Positions 4,530-5,321 of a stretch of 5,321 bases of DNA are shown here, piece after piece. Under the pieces are notes generated by a model. The model did not search any database and was not told where the DNA came from. It saw only the letters and a list, made by a program, of their open reading frames with translations. Location: the NCBI GenBank assembly GCA_015486815.1, contig WFQY01000267.1, forward strand, positions 1-5,321. The letters run 5' to 3'. This DNA is from Phycisphaerae bacterium. Its GTDB lineage: Bacteria > Planctomycetota > Phycisphaerae > JAAYCJ01. The first letter of the stretch is position 1; every line of letters starts with the position of its first letter. A program made the translations under genes and the position numbers.

Positions 4530-5321
4530 TTAACCAGCGGCCGACGCCCGATGTCCCCCACGTTCGGACGTGCGACCGCTGAGGTTGGGTTTTCTCCTTG
4601 TCAGACCATCCGGATTACGATTCACCTTTCCATAAGATCGTATCACAGGCCAAAGACCGGTTATCTCCTCCCGAGGATAAACCTGCTCTTCATATCTGCG
4701 ATTTATTGGCACTAACCTGATCCGATTATCCTTCGTAAAATACGCTCGTTTGAAAGTACAGCCCTCAACTTTACAGATTGGAGAAAAACGAACAAAACAC
4801 GGATCTCCGTCAAAGGGAATCGTGTTAGGAGACGCTATCAGCAACGTACCGTCGGGAAAATCAGGCGACATCGAATCGCCGTAAACATAGAACCCGAACG
4901 CATTCGGGTCGGTTATGTCAGGCACGCTTATATAGCTGTCCGCTATTCCTACGGGATAGTCCAAATCGGTAAACTCCTGCGGATAGCCAGCTGCTGTCTT
5001 ATTGATTATCGGTATCCGATGCAGTCCGGTTTCGCAGGCTTCTTCTTCGGATTTGGAATCAATGTCTCCGAAATCATTGGCCCTATCACGCGCCTGTGCC
5101 AATTGTTCATTAAACTGAAGCAAATACTTCACCGTTACCGGATCAGCTCGCTCAAGCTCCGCTTTGATATGAAACCATCGCGATTGCTCATCATCAAGGC
5201 CGAGAGCTTCACAGAGCAATTCTCGCTGATATTCAGGCGGCGGACGTTTACCACTTTCTAACTTACTGATATAACCGATGCTAACCCCTACCATCTTCGC
5301 TAACGCCGATTTGCTCAGACC
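4530..5321 (-). CDS. XRE-type HTH and S24 (LexA/CI-like) autocleavable repressor, 5' end outside window
   Basis: The frame is open to the right edge, and the visible first residues GLSKSALAKMVGVSIGYISK continue an HTH motif, so the ATG at 5294 is internal and the true start lies outside. Numbering from the first visible residue (263 in all): HTH recognition region 1-27 (SIGYISKLESGKRPP); helical segment 28-90; cleavage-site candidate A110-A111-G112; S24 peptidase core about 100-235 with Y-G-D-S150-M (nucleophile Ser150) and TFKRAYF with K191 as general base; ITGLWPVI (220-227) is the closing strand. The Ser/Lys dyad and Ala-Gly site fit RecA-stimulated self-cleavage, as in LexA and phage CI. 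About 25 residues of Arg/Gly-rich tail follow the core, which is unusual. It is convergent with flgM. It could be a prophage-type or host stress repressor; no phage genes are visible. Confidence 0.88.
   Translation of the reverse strand, partial: GLSKSALAKMVGVSIGYISKLESGKRPPPEYQRELLCEALGLDDEQSRWFHIKAELERADPVTVKYLLQFNEQLAQARDRANDFGDIDSKSEEEACETGLHRIPIINKTAAGYPQEFTDLDYPVGIADSYISVPDITDPNAFGFYVYGDSMSPDFPDGTLLIASPNTIPFDGDPCFVRFSPICKVEGCTFKRAYFTKDNRIRLVPINRRYEEQVYPREEITGLWPVIRSYGKVNRNPDGLTRRKPNLSGRTSERGGHRASAAG

Overview
This 5.3 kb window is ordinary bacterial chromosome. It holds four or five housekeeping or regulatory genes plus two genes cut by the window edges. The best guess at the source is a planctomycete, probably Phycisphaerae or Sedimentisphaerales-like. 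That rests on a DksA/TraR protein with a Lys/Ser/Thr-rich tail and a half-lost zinc finger placed directly before lspA, a stand-alone FlgM-like protein, and a Ycf46-type AAA+ ATPase. The lineage is inferred from family resemblance, not from a search.

Layout, left to right. Positions 1-759 (minus) hold the N-terminal part of a Ycf46-like AAA+ ATPase, which runs off the left edge before its Walker A motif. Positions 954-1193 (minus) hold ribosomal protein L27 (rpmA). A compact divergent promoter region follows, with one good sigma70-type promoter per strand (1232-1260 minus for rpmA, 1283-1311 plus for the next operon). Positions 1407-3638 (plus) form a tight three-gene unit: a DksA/TraR-family regulator, lspA (signal peptidase II) and ribD (riboflavin deaminase/reductase). 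The first two genes overlap by 41 bases and the last two are 5 bases apart. After a 306-base gap with hairpins and sigma28-like boxes comes a 97-residue FlgM-family anti-sigma-28 protein (3945-4238), closed by a strong intrinsic terminator (4292-4330).

The right end is convergent. Positions 4530-5321 (minus, 5' end outside the window) encode an XRE-type HTH plus S24 (LexA/CI-like) repressor with an intact Ser/Lys dyad and an Ala-Gly cleavage-site candidate. The spacer between flgM and this gene carries two inverted repeats with the same TGACA/TGTCA arms, about 42 bases apart, which are operator candidates.

I see no mobile element, CRISPR array, tRNA, rRNA or clear riboswitch. The points most worth a second look are the degenerate zinc finger and histone-like tail of the DksA protein, the autocleavage-competent repressor with its nearby palindromes, and the sigma28-like boxes in front of the FlgM homologue. 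I see no clearly new multi-gene system.
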